From: Myxococcales bacterium
Lineage (GTDB): Bacteria > Myxococcota > Polyangia > HGW-17 > SLPX01
DNA: 31,716 nt
Assembly: GCA_007131745.1 (NCBI GenBank)
Contig: SLPX01000212.1
Location: 1-31,716 of the forward strand
Direction: 5' to 3'
Under the pieces are notes generated by a model, which had not been told where the DNA came from, ran no database searches, and saw nothing but the letters and a program-made list of their open reading frames with translations. How positions within the stretch are numbered: the first letter of the stretch is position 1; the number at the start of each line of letters is the position of its first letter. Position numbers and translations under genes: made by a program. Below are positions 1 to 7,589 of this stretch, in pieces.

Positions 1-693
1 AGAGCAGTGGGTGTGGGGGCTGTTACGGTTCTGGCTACAATGTTTCTGGAAAAGCTTTTGGATCTTTTGGTTCTCCTGATGTTGGTCGTGTGGGTTGCTT
101 TTCATGTGGATTTGCCGGGGGTGGTGAGGACGGCGACTATTGTGACGGCGTTGACCGCGGGTGGGTTTTTCATTGGAGCCGGATTGGTTGTGTTTGCGCG
201 TGTCGTTTTGAAAAAGAGGTTGGTGGTTTTGGGGGAGAAGTTGCCGAAGCGGGTGTTTGTGTTTTTAAGAGGTGTGGGCGAGAGGGTTGAAGGGGGGTTG
301 AAGGCTTTCAAGAATGTGAGGCTGCTATCGGTTTCGCTGCTTCTTACCATGGGGGGATGGCTTTCGGCATCTGTTGGGACATGGTGTTACATGAGAGCTT
401 TTGATTTCGGGTTGTCGTGGAACGCGGCGGTGTTTTTGCTGGTTGTGGTGAACCTTGGATCGGCTATTCCGTCATCACCCGGATTCATAGGGGTTTACCA
501 TTACCTTGCGGTTTTTTCGCTGGGGGTTTGGGGCGTTGCCAGGAGCGAGGCTATGGGTTACGCGCTTGCGAGTCACGTGGTAAATATTTCAATAGTGATT
601 GTGGGTGGGGTTGTTTGTTTGTGGATCAAGGGGATAAAATACAGGCAGTTGAGCAGATTGAGGAAGGAAGAGAAGATGGTGGGAGAAGGGTGA
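1..693 (+). CDS. Flippase-like integral membrane protein, 3' part (UPF0104 / LPG synthase TM family)
   Basis: The reading frame is open from base 1 and ends in TGA at 691-693, so the gene begins upstream of the window; the GTG at 7 is an internal codon. The remaining 230 codons are very hydrophobic, with at least four membrane segments. The start of the fragment (A-x-V-L-A-T-M-F-x-E-K-x-x-D) matches the conserved V-x-x-E-R-x-x-D-L stretch of the lysylphosphatidylglycerol synthase TM / flippase-like family, and the S-S-P-G-F-I-G-x-Y-H motif near residue 158 of the fragment is the family's conserved PGGLGxxE-type position. Family members are multi-pass inner-membrane proteins often linked to lipid or glycolipid handling; the substrate here is unknown. 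The tail (after about residue 210) is charged and cytoplasmic. The last codons run into a G-rich tandem repeat. Confidence 0.75.
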   Translation, partial: RAVGVGAVTVLATMFLEKLLDLLVLLMLVVWVAFHVDLPGVVRTATIVTALTAGGFFIGAGLVVFARVVLKKRLVVLGEKLPKRVFVFLRGVGERVEGGLKAFKNVRLLSVSLLLTMGGWLSASVGTWCYMRAFDFGLSWNAAVFLLVVVNLGSAIPSSPGFIGVYHYLAVFSLGVWGVARSEAMGYALASHVVNISIVIVGGVVCLWIKGIKYRQLSRLRKEEKMVGEG

Positions 694-735
694 GAGGGTG
701 AGGGGGAAGGGTGAGAGGGTAGAGGGGGAAGGGGG
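681..735 (+). repeat. G-run tandem repeat between convergent genes, G-quadruplex-like
   Basis: The + strand carries eight runs of three to five G separated by two to five bases (681-683, 688-690, 696-698, 702-706, 709-711, 717-719, 724-728, 731-735). A unit of 21 bases at 688-708 is repeated as 22 bases at 709-730 with one inserted base, followed by a partial third copy. It begins in the last codons of the membrane protein gene and fills its 3' end, facing the end of the convergent lipoprotein gene. The pattern fits the usual G-quadruplex consensus; a role in transcript termination or stability is inference. Confidence 0.7.
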
Positions 736-751
736 AGAGTGAGATGTTTAT

Positions 752-1714
752 TTACGGAGCGTCCCAGGCGCAGCGAAATCCTATGCCGACATTGTAGAGA
801 CTCGGGTCGAACGCGTTTCGCATGGAAGTTCTGAGGGCGTAGCCGGGGCTGTAGAACGCGCCGCCTCTGTATACTCTGTTTACTCCACGGGCACTTTCCC
901 ACGGGGTCTGGTCCGCGGGAGCGTCGTGGTAATTGCGGTGATACTGATCTTGGACCCATTCGGAGACATTTCCACCCATGTCGCAGAGTCCTTGTTCGGT
1001 GTTTCCTTTCGGCTTGGAGCACACGGGAGCGGTCGAGTTTTCGCCGCAGCCGCTTTCTTCTCCGTCGAACAAGATTGCGTGATCGCAGTCGGCCGGTTTG
1101 TTGCCCCACGGGTAGTCGAGGGGTTTGCCCCTGCTTCTGGCCGCGAATTCCCATTCGGCTTCGCTCGGCAGGCGGCCTGCGGCCCATTTGCAGTACGCAG
1201 CGGCCTGGCTCCAGTTGACGTTGTTTACCGGATGGTTGGACCGGCCGAGGAGGTTCCAGTTGAGCAGGTCTTTGTGTTCCGGAGCGACGGGGCTTGGAGT
1301 TCCACAGCGTTTGGTTTCAACGCATTTGCGGTATTGTTCCACAGTGACTTCGGTCTGGGCGATCCAGAAGGTTTCGACCTTTACCATGCGCACGGGTTTT
1401 TCGTTCGGGCGGCCTTTGTTGGATCCCATGTGAAATTCACCGCCCTGGATCCGAACGCGGGTAAGGCCGGTGCGCTTGTCGATGATCCTGTCGGCTTCCG
1501 CGATTTCTTTGGGTGATGCGAGGGCTTGTTTTTCTGTGGTTGTTTTTGTGGGTTTTTCTGTGGGTTTTTCTGTGGTTGTTTTTGCGGTTGTTTCTGTGGG
1601 TTGTTCAGTTGGTTCTTTGCAGCCGGCCGGAAACGCGGTGAAAAGACAAAGGAGTAAACGCGGGATGTGTCGTGTTGGGCAATTGGATAACCGTTTGCGT
1701 GGAAAATCTTTCAT
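752..1714 (-). CDS. FGE-fold (SUMF1-like) lipoprotein lacking the usual catalytic cysteines
   Basis: 320 residues. A signal peptide ends in a lipobox P-A-G-C (Cys32), followed by a Thr/Lys/Glu linker (about 37-62) encoded by a nucleotide repeat. From about residue 86 to the end it is a formylglycine-generating-enzyme/sulfatase-modifying domain: GGEFHMGS (91-98), the V-x-x-F-W-I-A-x-T-E-V-T region (113-124), PVNNVNW (162-168), RLPSEAEWEFAAR (181-193), MGGNVSEW (246-253), YRGGAF (282-287) and GFRC (312-315). In true FGEs the segment after RGG holds the copper-binding Cys pair; here residues 284-299 (GGAFYSPGYALRTSMR) have none, so sulfatase activation is unlikely. Such domains are also used as C-type-lectin-fold modules, regulators or in other chemistry. 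Start is the ATG at 1712-1714. It lies 163 bases after the nucleotidyltransferase gene on the same strand. Confidence 0.88.
   Translation of the reverse strand: MKDFPRKRLSNCPTRHIPRLLLCLFTAFPAGCKEPTEQPTETTAKTTTEKPTEKPTKTTTEKQALASPKEIAEADRIIDKRTGLTRVRIQGGEFHMGSNKGRPNEKPVRMVKVETFWIAQTEVTVEQYRKCVETKRCGTPSPVAPEHKDLLNWNLLGRSNHPVNNVNWSQAAAYCKWAAGRLPSEAEWEFAARSRGKPLDYPWGNKPADCDHAILFDGEESGCGENSTAPVCSKPKGNTEQGLCDMGGNVSEWVQDQYHRNYHDAPADQTPWESARGVNRVYRGGAFYSPGYALRTSMRNAFDPSLYNVGIGFRCAWDAP
1529..1600. repeat. Short tandem repeats encoding a Thr/Lys/Glu/Pro linker
   Basis: On the + strand the T/G-rich units GTTTTTCTGTGG and GTTGTTTTTGTGGG recur several times in register with codons. Read on the minus strand they give the linker TTAKTTTEKPTEKPTKTTTEK-type sequence that tethers the FGE-fold domain to its lipid anchor. 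Length variation by slippage would change the tether length without breaking the frame when whole units are gained or lost. Confidence 0.7.
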
Positions 1715-1877
1715 TGTTTTTTGCCGGTTTCGTTGTTGTGGTCTTCGTGTTTTGTTCTTTTGGTCTTTGTGCCTTTTTACTCTTGTATGCTTCCGTTTGT
1801 ACAGATGGTTGAAGGTTTTGTGAAGAAAGAACGGATGGGTGTAGGGGTTGATGGATGCTAGGTGGGTTAGATGGGGG

Positions 1878-4814
1878 TCAAACGGTCATGAGGGAGGTGA
1901 TGGTTTTTGCGGCTTCGTTCATTCTGTAGCGGGTTTCTTCGATGAGATGCGAGGCGCTGTCGCCGGTGGAGTATGGAGCGAGAATTTGAGCGGTATCGGC
2001 TCTCAGTACGTCGTCGGCGGAGATAAGGATTCGGTTCAGGTGGCGAAGGCGTTTTAAAAAGGTGAAGTGTTTTTTTAATTTCAGGAATTCAGGTGAGAGT
2101 TGCGGGTCGTTTTGGGCCAGGACGTCGAAGAGGTTCATGTTTACGTTGGCGTGGAGACGTCGGAGAACCTTGTGGTAGATGAGTACAAGTTCGATTTCTC
2201 TTTGTCCGCCGGGGTATTCCTTGATGTTGATGTCTTCGGGTGTTGAACGATCGGTGTTGGAGAAGTAGGTTCTCCTGTCTTCGACTTCTCCCCGAAGGGC
2301 TTTTAACAGGTAATCGCGCCTCTTGTCGAAGAGGATCTCTTCCACGATTGTTTTGCGGATGATTTCTTCGAAGTGAGCGTTTCCTTCGACCATGCGCAGT
2401 TCGAGGAACGCGGTCATGTCCAGGTACAGGTTGGGGGTATCGCCGAGGAGGTGCGCTTTTACAGTGTCGAGCGAGGCGAAGTATTCCCTGAAATGTTCGG
2501 CCATCCTGTATTGCGGGATGATGCCGAGTTGCATGATTTGTTGATTCATTTTGCCGAGGGTGCGGCGGAATTGCTCCATGGCTTGGTCGGGAAGGCCCTC
2601 GGTGAAGACCACCATGTCGATGTCGTCGTCAAAGGCTTCTTCCCGTCCGCGGCCGCCGGTGGTGAATATCGCGGCGCGGTCGCGTGTCTCGACCTTGCTC
2701 TGCATGAGCTTTGCGGTTTCCTTGCGCGCCAGCTGGTAGAGAGAGGAAAGGAATACGTCGCTGTACTCGGTGTATTGGCGGTGTATCTCTTCGAGAGGGG
2801 TTCCCGCCAACAGAAGAAGGCCGACCCTCAGGTATTCAACTCGGAAATAGAGCACCAGGAGTTGCTTCCGCTTCGCCAGGCCGTGGGTTTTCGTGGATTC
2901 AGCTCGCAGCCCCTGCGCCATTTCTGCCAGGAATTCTCCGTCCGCCAGTTTTTCCAGGCATTCCGGTCTCGCCGCGGATACGGCGCGAAGGTTGCGGCTG
3001 AAAAAGCGGCTGGTGTTGAGGTAAAGCTCCACCGCGTAGTAGACAGCGTCGAAAGTTTCTTCTTCTTTTTTGTTTTCAAGCGCTATTTCCGGAGGGGCGG
3101 ATAGAAGAGCCCCAAGTTTGTCCAGTTCCTGTCTCGTCATCACGTCGATGTAATGATGAAACCTTTTCGGCGCGAGGTGGAAGACTTCACCGATTCTTTT
3201 TTTGAAATACCTGGTTCCGCCCGTTTCCAGGAAGAGGGTGTTTAGTTCTTCGCGCATGGAGCGGGCTTCTTCCGCGTCCGATTCGGCCAGCAAGCTGGTG
3301 AAGTTGATCCAGGCAACCAGGTTGTTGCGCGCCCACGAGAGAAAGCCGCTGATTACTGTTTTTTGCACTTCGCCTTCCAGGCGGTGGTAATCTTTTGCAA
3401 GCGAGCGGATAAATTCGCCGGAGCTTTCTTCCAGGGTCCATATTGCATCGGCCCAGTAACGGTTTCCTGGAAACCAGTGGAGCCGTTCTATAAAAGCTTG
3501 CGCCAAGTTTGCATGGACGGAGGGTTTGTCCATTCGGATGAGCTTGTGAATGGGGCTGATCCGCTGGAGGTGGCGGCGGATTTCATCCACGAGCGACTGG
3601 GCTACTTCCCGGGCGGAGTGAAGGTGATCGTAATAATCCACCAGCAGCAGTTGATGCGCGTGGAGCACGCCCCGGGGGGCGTATCCCATTGTTTCTGCAA
3701 CGCGCTCCAGGACGTCGGCTGATTCATACACCGAGATTTCCTCTTCCTGGATGGAGAAAAGCTGAAACAACGTGCGCAGGGTTTCCAGAAAGGAGAGATC
3801 TCTTCGCAAGTGTTTCAGGTCGTTTTTGTGCTGGCCCATGGTTCGGGAAAGGATGGACAGGACTTTCCACGGGTCGGTTTCCTTGATGCCGTGTATCGAC
3901 CAAAAGACGTGGACGAGCATCTTTATGATTCGAAGCGCGTCGTTTTTGGGATGTATCCTGGTATCTGAAAGGTGTCCCAGCAACATGCTGCGGATCTCGC
4001 CGGTGAGGCCGCGTACAAATACCTCGTGGTATGGGTTTTCCGTGCCTCGCTCGCGGAAGTACCGGTGCACGACCCTTTTCATGAAGTCCTTGTAAACGCC
4101 CTTGTCTCCCAGGAGAAAAGTGGTGTTGGCTATTTCAGACATAAGCACGTGGTCGTGCCATTCGGTGTCGACCAGCCGTACGTAATCATCCAGGCGTATT
4201 GAAAAGCTTCCCTGCTGGAGTTTTTCCGCGAGGTAGAAGTGCAGGGGGCTTGCACTGCGAAGCATTTCGTGGGCTACCCTTGCCATTTCGGTGTTGAAGC
4301 AATCGCGGGCTTCCGTGCCGTCGTCTACCAGGGCCACGTCGATGTCGTCCTGATCTCTCAGAGTGCCCACTCCCAGGATAGCCCAACGGAGTTTTTTTGC
4401 GTGCGGTGCGAGGCAGCCGGTCAGGAAGTCGATGTACGCGGTGGCCAGCCTGATAAAAGCGTTTCCAAGGGTCACTACAAAGCGATGATATGCTGATGCC
4501 GGGTTTTCTCCGGAAGTCAGTGAAAGCTTGAGCGCATCCACGTGTGCAAAAATGATGAGCAGGTGTTGAACGGAGAAATAGGTTCTTGCAAATACTATTG
4601 CATCGCCGTTTTCCGAAGTGATGCGTCGGATAAGCTTGAAACCATCCCTGGGATTGCCCGCGGGGCGCCAGAGATCCAATCGTTCGTGGACACGGTTTCT
4701 GCCGAGCGCGTCTAGGAACTGTGGAAGGTGTCGTTCGAGAGTCAGATAATGGCGCTTGAAATGGTTTCCCAGCTCATGTGACCTGTTTTCCAACCGCCTG
4801 TAGGAGACATTCAT
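1878..4814 (-). CDS. Tandem nucleotidyltransferase, GlnE/GlnD/DUF294-related
   Basis: 978 residues, close to the length of glutamine synthetase adenylyltransferase GlnE (about 950) and with two nucleotidyltransferase cores. The first is at about 146-165, with GVGTLRDQDDIDV (Asp157, Asp159). The second is at about 716-737, with GGRGREEAFDDDIDMVVF (Asp731, Asp733), followed by a possible third metal ligand in LYLDM (near 799). Residues 862-875 read INIKEYPGGQREIE, matching the N-I-K-E-x-P-G-G-x-R-E/D-I motif that follows the transferase domain in GlnD, DUF294 and GlnE proteins. The regions between are alpha-helical. I see no HD or ACT domain, so it is not GlnD, and the GlnE signature around the first core is diverged. 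Start ATG 4812-4814 has AGGAGG about ten bases upstream and AGGAG directly abutting. It follows korC by 18 bases, probably in one transcript. Target protein and nucleotide are unknown. Confidence 0.75.
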   Translation of the reverse strand: MNVSYRRLENRSHELGNHFKRHYLTLERHLPQFLDALGRNRVHERLDLWRPAGNPRDGFKLIRRITSENGDAIVFARTYFSVQHLLIIFAHVDALKLSLTSGENPASAYHRFVVTLGNAFIRLATAYIDFLTGCLAPHAKKLRWAILGVGTLRDQDDIDVALVDDGTEARDCFNTEMARVAHEMLRSASPLHFYLAEKLQQGSFSIRLDDYVRLVDTEWHDHVLMSEIANTTFLLGDKGVYKDFMKRVVHRYFRERGTENPYHEVFVRGLTGEIRSMLLGHLSDTRIHPKNDALRIIKMLVHVFWSIHGIKETDPWKVLSILSRTMGQHKNDLKHLRRDLSFLETLRTLFQLFSIQEEEISVYESADVLERVAETMGYAPRGVLHAHQLLLVDYYDHLHSAREVAQSLVDEIRRHLQRISPIHKLIRMDKPSVHANLAQAFIERLHWFPGNRYWADAIWTLEESSGEFIRSLAKDYHRLEGEVQKTVISGFLSWARNNLVAWINFTSLLAESDAEEARSMREELNTLFLETGGTRYFKKRIGEVFHLAPKRFHHYIDVMTRQELDKLGALLSAPPEIALENKKEEETFDAVYYAVELYLNTSRFFSRNLRAVSAARPECLEKLADGEFLAEMAQGLRAESTKTHGLAKRKQLLVLYFRVEYLRVGLLLLAGTPLEEIHRQYTEYSDVFLSSLYQLARKETAKLMQSKVETRDRAAIFTTGGRGREEAFDDDIDMVVFTEGLPDQAMEQFRRTLGKMNQQIMQLGIIPQYRMAEHFREYFASLDTVKAHLLGDTPNLYLDMTAFLELRMVEGNAHFEEIIRKTIVEEILFDKRRDYLLKALRGEVEDRRTYFSNTDRSTPEDINIKEYPGGQREIELVLIYHKVLRRLHANVNMNLFDVLAQNDPQLSPEFLKLKKHFTFLKRLRHLNRILISADDVLRADTAQILAPYSTGDSASHLIEETRYRMNEAAKTITSLMTV

Positions 4815-4832
4815 CTCCTGTTATCCTCCTCA

Positions 4833-5378
4833 TCATGTTGTCTGCCGCACCAGATTAATGCCTGCTTGAAAAGCGGTGACATTGAGCTTTTCGGTGCCCC
4901 TGGGGACCCGTGAAGCAATAGCGGCTTCGACATCTTCGGGCTTTACAAATGGAACAATTCCAACCACTGCGCCCAAGGCGACGATGTTCGCCACGATTGA
5001 TTTTTTCAACTGGTTTTCAGCGGTATCGATGATCGGCAGGCGATGGCCTTTGTAGTCGCCCTCAGGAATGCTTTTGACCAGCCTGGAGTCCGCGATAATA
5101 ACGCCTCCGGGTTTGACATTGGGAGCGTATTGATCGCATGCCTCCTGGGTCAATGCAAGCAATACGTCCAGGTTTTCAGCCTTGGGATAGTCGATTTCCT
5201 CGTCGGAAATAATGACATCCGCCCGGCTGGAACCTCCACGGGCTTCGGGCCCGTAGCTCTGGGTCTGGGTTGCATTCAGGTTGGCGTACACAGCCGCTGC
5301 TTCCGCCACGATTTTGCTGATGAGGATTATTCCTTGACCACCAGCTCCGCTGAACCTTATTTCATACCGAACGCTCAT
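4833..5378 (-). CDS. korC: 2-oxoglutarate:ferredoxin oxidoreductase, gamma subunit
   Basis: 181 residues, the normal length for a free-standing gamma subunit of the 2-oxoacid:ferredoxin oxidoreductases. It starts with the family's glycine-rich motif FSGAGGQGI (9-17) and contains the QSYGPEARGGSSRADVIIS-type signature (about 40-58) typical of KorC. The subunit contributes to coenzyme A binding and completes the heteromer with KorA, KorB and the KorD ferredoxin. The ATG at 5376-5378 has GAGGAG just upstream. The gene lies 22 bases after korB and is the last of the four subunit genes. The complex converts 2-oxoglutarate, CoA and oxidised ferredoxin to succinyl-CoA, CO2 and reduced ferredoxin, or the reverse; a related 2-oxoacid cannot be excluded from sequence alone. 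Confidence 0.92.
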   Translation of the reverse strand: MSVRYEIRFSGAGGQGIILISKIVAEAAAVYANLNATQTQSYGPEARGGSSRADVIISDEEIDYPKAENLDVLLALTQEACDQYAPNVKPGGVIIADSRLVKSIPEGDYKGHRLPIIDTAENQLKKSIVANIVALGAVVGIVPFVKPEDVEAAIASRVPRGTEKLNVTAFQAGINLVRQTT

Positions 5379-5400
5379 GAGGCTCCTCTCGAAGAACCGT

Positions 5401-6216
5401 TCACGCCTTTTCGGCGAGTTTCTTCACAAGCTCCGAGTAACATGCAGTGAACTCGGGCCGGGTTTCATCTCTGAATATCCCGGTGATTATTTTACCTACA
5501 AGCTCTTCTTTCGTCATCTTTTCGGCTTTACCAAGTTTTACAGAACGTTCCTTGTAGTCAAGGAGTTGTGCAACCGGAGTTCTCAAATTGTTTTTTCGTC
5601 CGAATGCGGTCGGACAATCGGCTGCTACTTCTATAACCGAAAAACCCTTGTTTTCGATGCCTTTCTTTATGAAATTCTCCATCTGAACCGGGTGAGCCAC
5701 GGTTGTTCGGGCCACGAAAGTGGCACCCGCTCCAAGGGCCAGGTTCACGATATCGAAAGGCGAGTCAATGTTGCCGTAAGGCATGGACGTGGTGCGGGCC
5801 TGCTGGGGGGTGGTGGGAGAATTCTGCCCTCCGGTCATGCCGTATATTTCGTTGTTATACACCACTACGGTCATGTCGATGTTGCGGCGGCACGCATGTA
5901 TGAAATGATTGCCCCCGATGGCCACGGCGTCGCCGTCTCCTGAAACGATGATCACGTTCAATTCGGGTTTGTACACTTTTACCCCGGTTGAAAAAGCGAT
6001 CGCCCGGCCGTGAGTGGTGTGTAGAGTGTTGAAATCCAGGTATCCCGGTGTTCGGCTGGAACAACCGATGCCCGAAACCATCACGACATCGTCTTTGGGT
6101 AGGCCCAGCTTGTGGATCGCCCGGATAAGCGCTTTTGTTACTATACCGTTTCCGCATCCGGCGCACCAGATATGCGGCAAACGATGTTGGCGGAGATAGG
6201 GTGAATAATCAAACAT
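5401..6216 (-). CDS. korB: 2-oxoglutarate:ferredoxin oxidoreductase, beta (thiamine diphosphate) subunit
   Basis: 271 residues from the ATG at 6214-6216; a longer in-frame start at 6261 would add 15 residues not seen in the family. The N-terminus MFDYSPYLRQHRLPHIWCAGCGNG is the classical KorB opening. Four cysteines suited to a [4Fe-4S] cluster are present (Cys18, Cys21, Cys52, Cys201). The thiamine-diphosphate/Mg motif is GDGDAVAIGGNH (93-104) with NNEIYGMTGGQ (121-131) closing it. The start overlaps the end of korA by eight bases, which suggests translational coupling and supports the shorter start. Cytoplasmic; it carries the decarboxylating or carboxylating chemistry of the complex. Confidence 0.94.
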   Translation of the reverse strand: MFDYSPYLRQHRLPHIWCAGCGNGIVTKALIRAIHKLGLPKDDVVMVSGIGCSSRTPGYLDFNTLHTTHGRAIAFSTGVKVYKPELNVIIVSGDGDAVAIGGNHFIHACRRNIDMTVVVYNNEIYGMTGGQNSPTTPQQARTTSMPYGNIDSPFDIVNLALGAGATFVARTTVAHPVQMENFIKKGIENKGFSVIEVAADCPTAFGRKNNLRTPVAQLLDYKERSVKLGKAEKMTKEELVGKIITGIFRDETRPEFTACYSELVKKLAEKA

Positions 6217-7369
6217 CGCCGATGATCTCCAGAACTTCTTCCTCGATTTCACGAGGCGCAAGTATTTCGCCGTTGAGTCTTCCGATTTGGTGAACCGCTG
6301 CGTTTCCGCATACCGCTCTCTCCACCATTATCGATACTTGACCCGCGTTCAATTCAATAACAACAAACAACTTCGTTTTGGGATTCTCTGCAGCTTTCCG
6401 TAATACTGGTGTGAAGAAGGGCCATATCACGGTCGGCCTGTATAGACGGCAAGAACGGCCCTTGGCCCGAAGATTGTCCATGGCTTTTCGCGTCGAGCGG
6501 GCGGAGATCCCATAGGAGACAAAAACGATTTCAGGGTCTTCGTCGCCGTATTCGTCCCACCTGTACAGGGATTCTTCAACAGCCGCCACTTTTCGGAGCA
6601 ACCTCCGGTGGAGCTTTTCGATCTCATCCGGATTTCCGGTCGGAAAACCGGTTTCGTCGTGAGACAACCCCGTGGCATGCCACCGGTAGCCGGTGCCATA
6701 GTCCGCCATGGGAGGAATTCCGTCGTCCGTGTGTTCGTACGGAAGATAGTCCTCTGGGGATTTGTCCGGGCGCTTTCTTTCGACCAGCTTGTCTTTGGGA
6801 ATTTCGTCCAGCACGACGCGTTCGCTGCCGTGACCTACTTCTTCATCGAGGAGGAGGATCACCGGTGTACGGAAACGCTCGGCCAGGTTAAACGCTTCGA
6901 TCGTAAGATCAAAGGATTCTTTCGCGGTCGACGGAGCTAAGGCTATATTCGGTGTGTCTCCGTGCGATCCCCATGCGGCTTGCATCACGTCGGCCTGGCC
7001 CACCAGGGTGGGAAGTCCCGTGCTCGGCCCTCCCCGCATAACGTTTACCACTACGCAGGGTGCTTCCGCCATTGCGCCGAAACCGATGTTTTCGACTTTG
7101 AGGCTGAAACCCGGGCCGCTCGTAGCTGTGAGCGCTTTCGCTCCTGCGAGGGATGCGCCTATCACCGCGGCCATGGCCGCGATTTCATCTTCCATCTGAA
7201 CCAGCTTTCCGCCCCTTGCCGGCAGGTGCACAGCCAGGTCTTCGAGTATTTCACTGGAAGGGGTTATCGGGTAGCCCGCGAAAAAATCGCATCCCGCAGC
7301 AATAGCGCCGGCCGCGACCGCTTCATTGCCCGACATCAATCGGACCGTGCTTTTAGGAGCTTCCGCCAC
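6209..7369 (-). CDS. korA: 2-oxoglutarate:ferredoxin oxidoreductase, alpha subunit
   Basis: 386 residues from the GTG at 7367-7369, chosen because GGAGGTGG (7373-7380, reverse strand) stands at correct spacing; the longer frame from 7405 lacks such a site and adds a basic stretch. Typical KorA features are SGNEAVAAGAIAAG (13-26), GYPITPSSE (32-40), the QMEDEIAAM segment, TSGPGFSL, and the RGGPSTGLPT-type motif, all of the pyrimidine-binding alpha subunit fold. This subunit lacks the gamma fusion seen in some archaeal and Bacteroidota enzymes, consistent with separate korC. It overlaps the 3' end of korD by 17 bases and korB by eight, so the four genes form a tight korD-A-B-C operon. Confidence 0.94.
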   Translation of the reverse strand: MAEAPKSTVRLMSGNEAVAAGAIAAGCDFFAGYPITPSSEILEDLAVHLPARGGKLVQMEDEIAAMAAVIGASLAGAKALTATSGPGFSLKVENIGFGAMAEAPCVVVNVMRGGPSTGLPTLVGQADVMQAAWGSHGDTPNIALAPSTAKESFDLTIEAFNLAERFRTPVILLLDEEVGHGSERVVLDEIPKDKLVERKRPDKSPEDYLPYEHTDDGIPPMADYGTGYRWHATGLSHDETGFPTGNPDEIEKLHRRLLRKVAAVEESLYRWDEYGDEDPEIVFVSYGISARSTRKAMDNLRAKGRSCRLYRPTVIWPFFTPVLRKAAENPKTKLFVVIELNAGQVSIMVERAVCGNAAVHQIGRLNGEILAPREIEEEVLEIIGDV

Positions 7370-7589
7370 TTTCCACCTCCTTTTTCGATTTGACCTCCAC
7401 CTCAATGGCGAAGTCCGGGCAAAGGTGTTCGCACAACATGCAGCCGGTGCACGCGCCGATGTCGTTTATGACGGGAAGCCCCATGTCTTCCGTGTATACT
7501 TTGGTGGGACAGAAGGCGATGCATATGCGGCACCGTTTACACCATTGCTCGTTGATTCTTATTTCAACAGAGCGCTTGGGACTTGTCAC
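7353..7589 (-). CDS. korD: 2-oxoglutarate:ferredoxin oxidoreductase, delta subunit (2x[4Fe-4S] ferredoxin)
   Basis: 78 residues. Two C-x2-C-x2-C-x3-C clusters are complete: Cys17, 20, 23, 27 and Cys47, 50, 53, 57, for two [4Fe-4S] centres that pass electrons between KorB and external ferredoxin. Start: the frame is open to 7793, but the extra N-terminus is Phe/Lys-rich translation of the AT-rich intergenic DNA, so I use the GTG at 7587-7589, which has GAGGT seven bases upstream on the minus strand. First gene of the korDABC operon. korA begins inside its last codons, which again suggests coupled translation. Confidence 0.88.
   Translation of the reverse strand: MTSPKRSVEIRINEQWCKRCRICIAFCPTKVYTEDMGLPVINDIGACTGCMLCEHLCPDFAIEVEVKSKKEVESGGSS

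Noticed and set aside
573..1187. 204-codon minus frame, Arg-rich
   Set aside because: Runs across two genes and the G repeat in another frame; composition is that of a shadow of the GC-rich FGE gene.
926..1516. 196-codon + strand frame
   Set aside because: Antisense of the FGE-fold gene; no family motifs, and the minus strand has every FGE motif.
2373..3104. 243-codon + strand frame
   Set aside because: Antisense to the nucleotidyltransferase; no start signal or motif.
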